Assembly: GCA_949775045.1 (NCBI GenBank)
Contig: OX459102.1
Location: forward strand, 5,572,185-5,636,184
Source of the DNA: Metridium senile
Lineage: Eukaryota; Cnidaria; Anthozoa; Actiniaria; Metridiidae
DNA: 64,000 nucleotides
Direction: 5' to 3'
Shown here: positions 45,254-64,000 of the stretch, piece after piece
How the letters are laid out: each line of letters opens with the position of its first letter
How positions within the stretch are numbered: the first letter of the stretch is position 1
Position numbers and translations under genes: made by a program
The notes under the pieces: generated by a model
Seen by the model: the letters and a program-made list of their open reading frames with translations, nothing else
Database searches by the model: none
What the model was told of the DNA's origin: nothing

Positions 45254-45540
45254 TATAGCATAGCATAGAACTTCATGTAGCTTACTGCTGACATTAAACT
45301 CGATTATTTTTAATCAAAACATGAGTTAAAATACATCGTATACCTACATAATCATAACAACTTTAATAAATTTATTTTTAGTTATATATAATTCTTCTTA
45401 AACATCGTTTTATAACTTTTTAAGGACAAAATACTTAGGAAAAATCTAAATGAAGTAGCTACCTTAGAAGCGACCGCTGCTCATCTTTTTACTGGCTCAT
45501 AACCTAATTTATGATAATTTATGCGAGTGATTGTTCGCTG

Positions 45541-45557
45541 GTAGCCAACCTAGCAAC
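45541..45557. promoter_or_regulatory. Second X-box-like site in the shared promoter
   Basis: GTAGCCAACCTAGCAAC has a good right half-site (CCTAGCAAC), with the left half-site displaced by a longer spacer. It lies between the two divergent ciliary genes and could serve both. Confidence 0.45.
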
Positions 45558-45739
45558 AATGGCTTGACAACAAAAAGTCATAAAGTTTCTTCACCATCTG
45601 ATCTAAATCTACTCCAAAAAGGCCCAACTAAACATCTTCTAAACGTCAACAAAGGTATCAGATATACTTTATTCCTCGTAATGTCGTTCAGATCCTAAAA
45701 AATCCTGAAATTGCTTGAAAAAGTTGCCGTTTTTTCAAC

Positions 45740-46871
45740 GTAAGTAGTTCAACGTGTACGCTTGATTCAAATGAACTGTAAGTTTACATAATTTCAGCTT
45801 CTTAGTATTTTCATATTAGCAAAAAGCATAAAATGTTAAGCTTTACTACTGCTTTTTGCTTTGACTTTGTAATCTTGATCCGATTTCTTGAAGTCAAATG
45901 CGGTTCAGACCGAGTGTTAAAATTCGACCGCGATACTTATGGCCAATAACTTAAATTTTATACGCAGTGGCTATTTGTACGTCACCCGTACCCGGACTTG
46001 TGTTTGCTATTGATACGTGAGTCAAAATTATTTAGATTTTCACAGTGATTCTGTATTATTTCAGTAAAGAAGATACGATATATTCGTTTAGATGGAGTAA
46101 GCGATTATCGTTAGCTATATTAAACTGATTTAGAGTAATTTTACGAGTCTGTACATAGTAGGCAAACGACTCATTTCGCGACACTTAGAATTTTCCTCAA
46201 CTCGATCGTAATGTCACGCACTTATATTAGGGCTTCGATGACATTAATTACAACTTTAATAGTATTAATATTGTATACAATAAGAAAGCGTGAACAAGAT
46301 ATTTGTTTCGGACCGAGTTTGAAGAACTATTATTTATTTATCAATTCGACGAATTAAGTACAGCAAAGCGATTCAAAGACTCCCGTACTCGGACTTTGGT
46401 TTGCTATTAATACGTGAGTCAAAATTATTTAGATTTTCACAGTGATTCTACAAATATCTCTTTTTCACGCTTTCTTATTGTATACTATTAAAGTTGTAAT
46501 TAATGTCATCGAACCTAATTATTTAATAATCTATTAAGTGCGTGACATTTACAGGCGTGTACGATCGAGTTGAAGAAAATTCTGTGTCGCGAAATGAGTC
46601 GTTTGCCTACTATGTACAGGCTCGTAAAATTACTCTAAATCAGTTTAATATAGCTAACGATAATCGCTTACTCCATCTAAACGAATATATCGTATCTTCT
46701 TTACTGAAATAATACAGAATCACTGTGAAAATCTAAATAATTTTGACTCACGTACCAATAGCAAACACAAGTCCGGGTACGGGTGACGTACGAATAGCCA
46801 CTGCGAATTTTATAATTCATTGCTATCCCTAAACGTTGTGATTAAGTAATTGTGTTTGCTGTGGAATTCAG
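45740..46871 (+). other. Inferred 5' untranslated intron of CFAP92
   Basis: AAC|GTAAGTAG at 45740 is a near-consensus donor, and TTTGCTGTGGAATTCAG, ending at 46871, is an acceptor one base before the ATG at 46873. Splicing them would remove the foldback element and put the CFAP92 transcription start close to the X-boxes. This rests on splice consensus only. Confidence 0.45.
45951..46816. mobile_element. Foldback element between LRGUK and CFAP92
   Basis: Bases 45951-46294 and 46465-46816 are inverted copies (ACGCAGTGGCTATTTGTACG against CGTACGAATAGCCACTGCG, through to GAAAGCGTGAA near the centre). The loop holds a direct copy (about 46378-46450) of a piece of the left arm. It probably lies inside the first intron of CFAP92, if the 5' exon inferred at 45739 is real. 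Confidence 0.85.
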
Positions 46872-46872
46872 G

Positions 46873-63578
<16,706 letters not shown>

Positions 63579-63635
63579 CCATCAATATTAACACACTCAA
63601 TATAATTAAACATGGCCTTACTGTCTATAAATTAT

Positions 63636-63995
63636 AAGGGCCTAAGTGAGTAAAATGTATAATACCATGAATATAACATTTGCACTGAGAAATCAGTAAT
63701 AAAATACACAATAAAATCAACGAGAGTTGGCTGGTGTCGACCTTACTGTTTGTTAATTTTAATGGCCTAAGTGAGTAAAATGTATAACACCATGAATATA
63801 ACATTTGCACTGAGAAATCAGTAATAAAATACACAATAAAATCAACGAGAGTTGGCTGGTGTCGACCTTACTGTTTGTTAATTTTAATGGCCTAAGTGAG
63901 TAAAATGTATAACACCTGAATATAACATTTGCACTGAGAAATTAGTAAAAAAATACACAATAATAGAGTGAAGACATTAAACCCGTGAAACAAAA
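63636..63995. repeat. 125-bp tandem repeat in the CFAP92 3' untranslated region, three copies
   Basis: CCTAAGTGAGTAAAATGTAT starts at 63641, 63766 and 63891, exactly 125 bp apart. The first two copies contain two AATAAA signals each. Confidence 0.93.
63698..63715 (+). terminator. CFAP92 polyadenylation signals (first pair)
   Basis: AATAAA at 63698-63703 and 63710-63715, about 120 bp past the stop codon. Both are repeated 125 bp further on by the tandem duplication. Confidence 0.55.
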
Positions 63996-64000
63996 TAAAA

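Overview
The window is eukaryotic and almost certainly from an invertebrate animal. It is AT-rich, its genes are split into many short GT-AG exons separated by introns of roughly 0.1 to 7 kb, polyadenylation signals are AATAAA, and it carries a dense load of miniature inverted-repeat elements, a tRNA-derived SINE and long simple repeats. The repeat load and intron sizes fit an anthozoan cnidarian, but that placement is inference; no ribosomal or mitochondrial marker is present.

Three protein-coding genes could be rebuilt exon by exon, and in each the intron phases agree throughout. (1) A four-exon minus-strand gene (12399-17847) encodes a 246-residue secreted, cysteine-rich, probably GPI-anchored protein of no family I recognise. 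(2) A nineteen-exon minus-strand gene (24494-45174) encodes a 781-residue LRGUK orthologue: an acidic N-terminus, a leucine-rich-repeat array, then a guanylate-kinase-like domain with an intact P-loop. (3) A nineteen-exon plus-strand gene (46873-63578) encodes a 1273-residue protein best matched to CFAP92/KIAA1257. Genes 2 and 3 are head to head, both belong to cilium or flagellum protein families, and the interval between them holds two X-box-like (RFX) sites. A consensus donor at 45740 and an acceptor ending at 46871 suggest a non-coding first exon for CFAP92, which would shrink the shared promoter to about 0.5 kb.

Layout: 1-12.3 kb is gene-free and dominated by transposon structures. The clearest is a 4.1-kb element with 1.2-kb terminal inverted repeats and a 9-bp target duplication, itself inserted in a smaller element that may also have a 9-bp duplication. 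The same region holds a 625-bp tandem duplication and a 98-bp minisatellite. 12.4-17.9 kb is gene 1. 18-24.4 kb is intergenic, with GAT microsatellites, a small element with a 9-bp duplication and a decayed coding-like repeat on the minus strand. 24.5-45.2 kb is LRGUK, whose 6.6-kb intron 15 is a nest of tandem units and inserted elements. 45.2-46.9 kb is the divergent promoter and a foldback element. 46.9-63.6 kb is CFAP92, its introns full of mobile elements, tRNA-like sequences and minisatellites, one of which repeats CRE-like motifs. 63.6-64 kb is a 125-bp tandem repeat that multiplies the CFAP92 polyadenylation signal.

Most of what is unusual concerns mobile DNA. One group of elements begins CACARGG and makes 7-bp target duplications (three cases, one confirmed by an unoccupied paralogous site). 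A second group makes 9-bp duplications. A TTAA element sits inside a TA-flanked one. A foldback pair has its central loop in opposite orientations.
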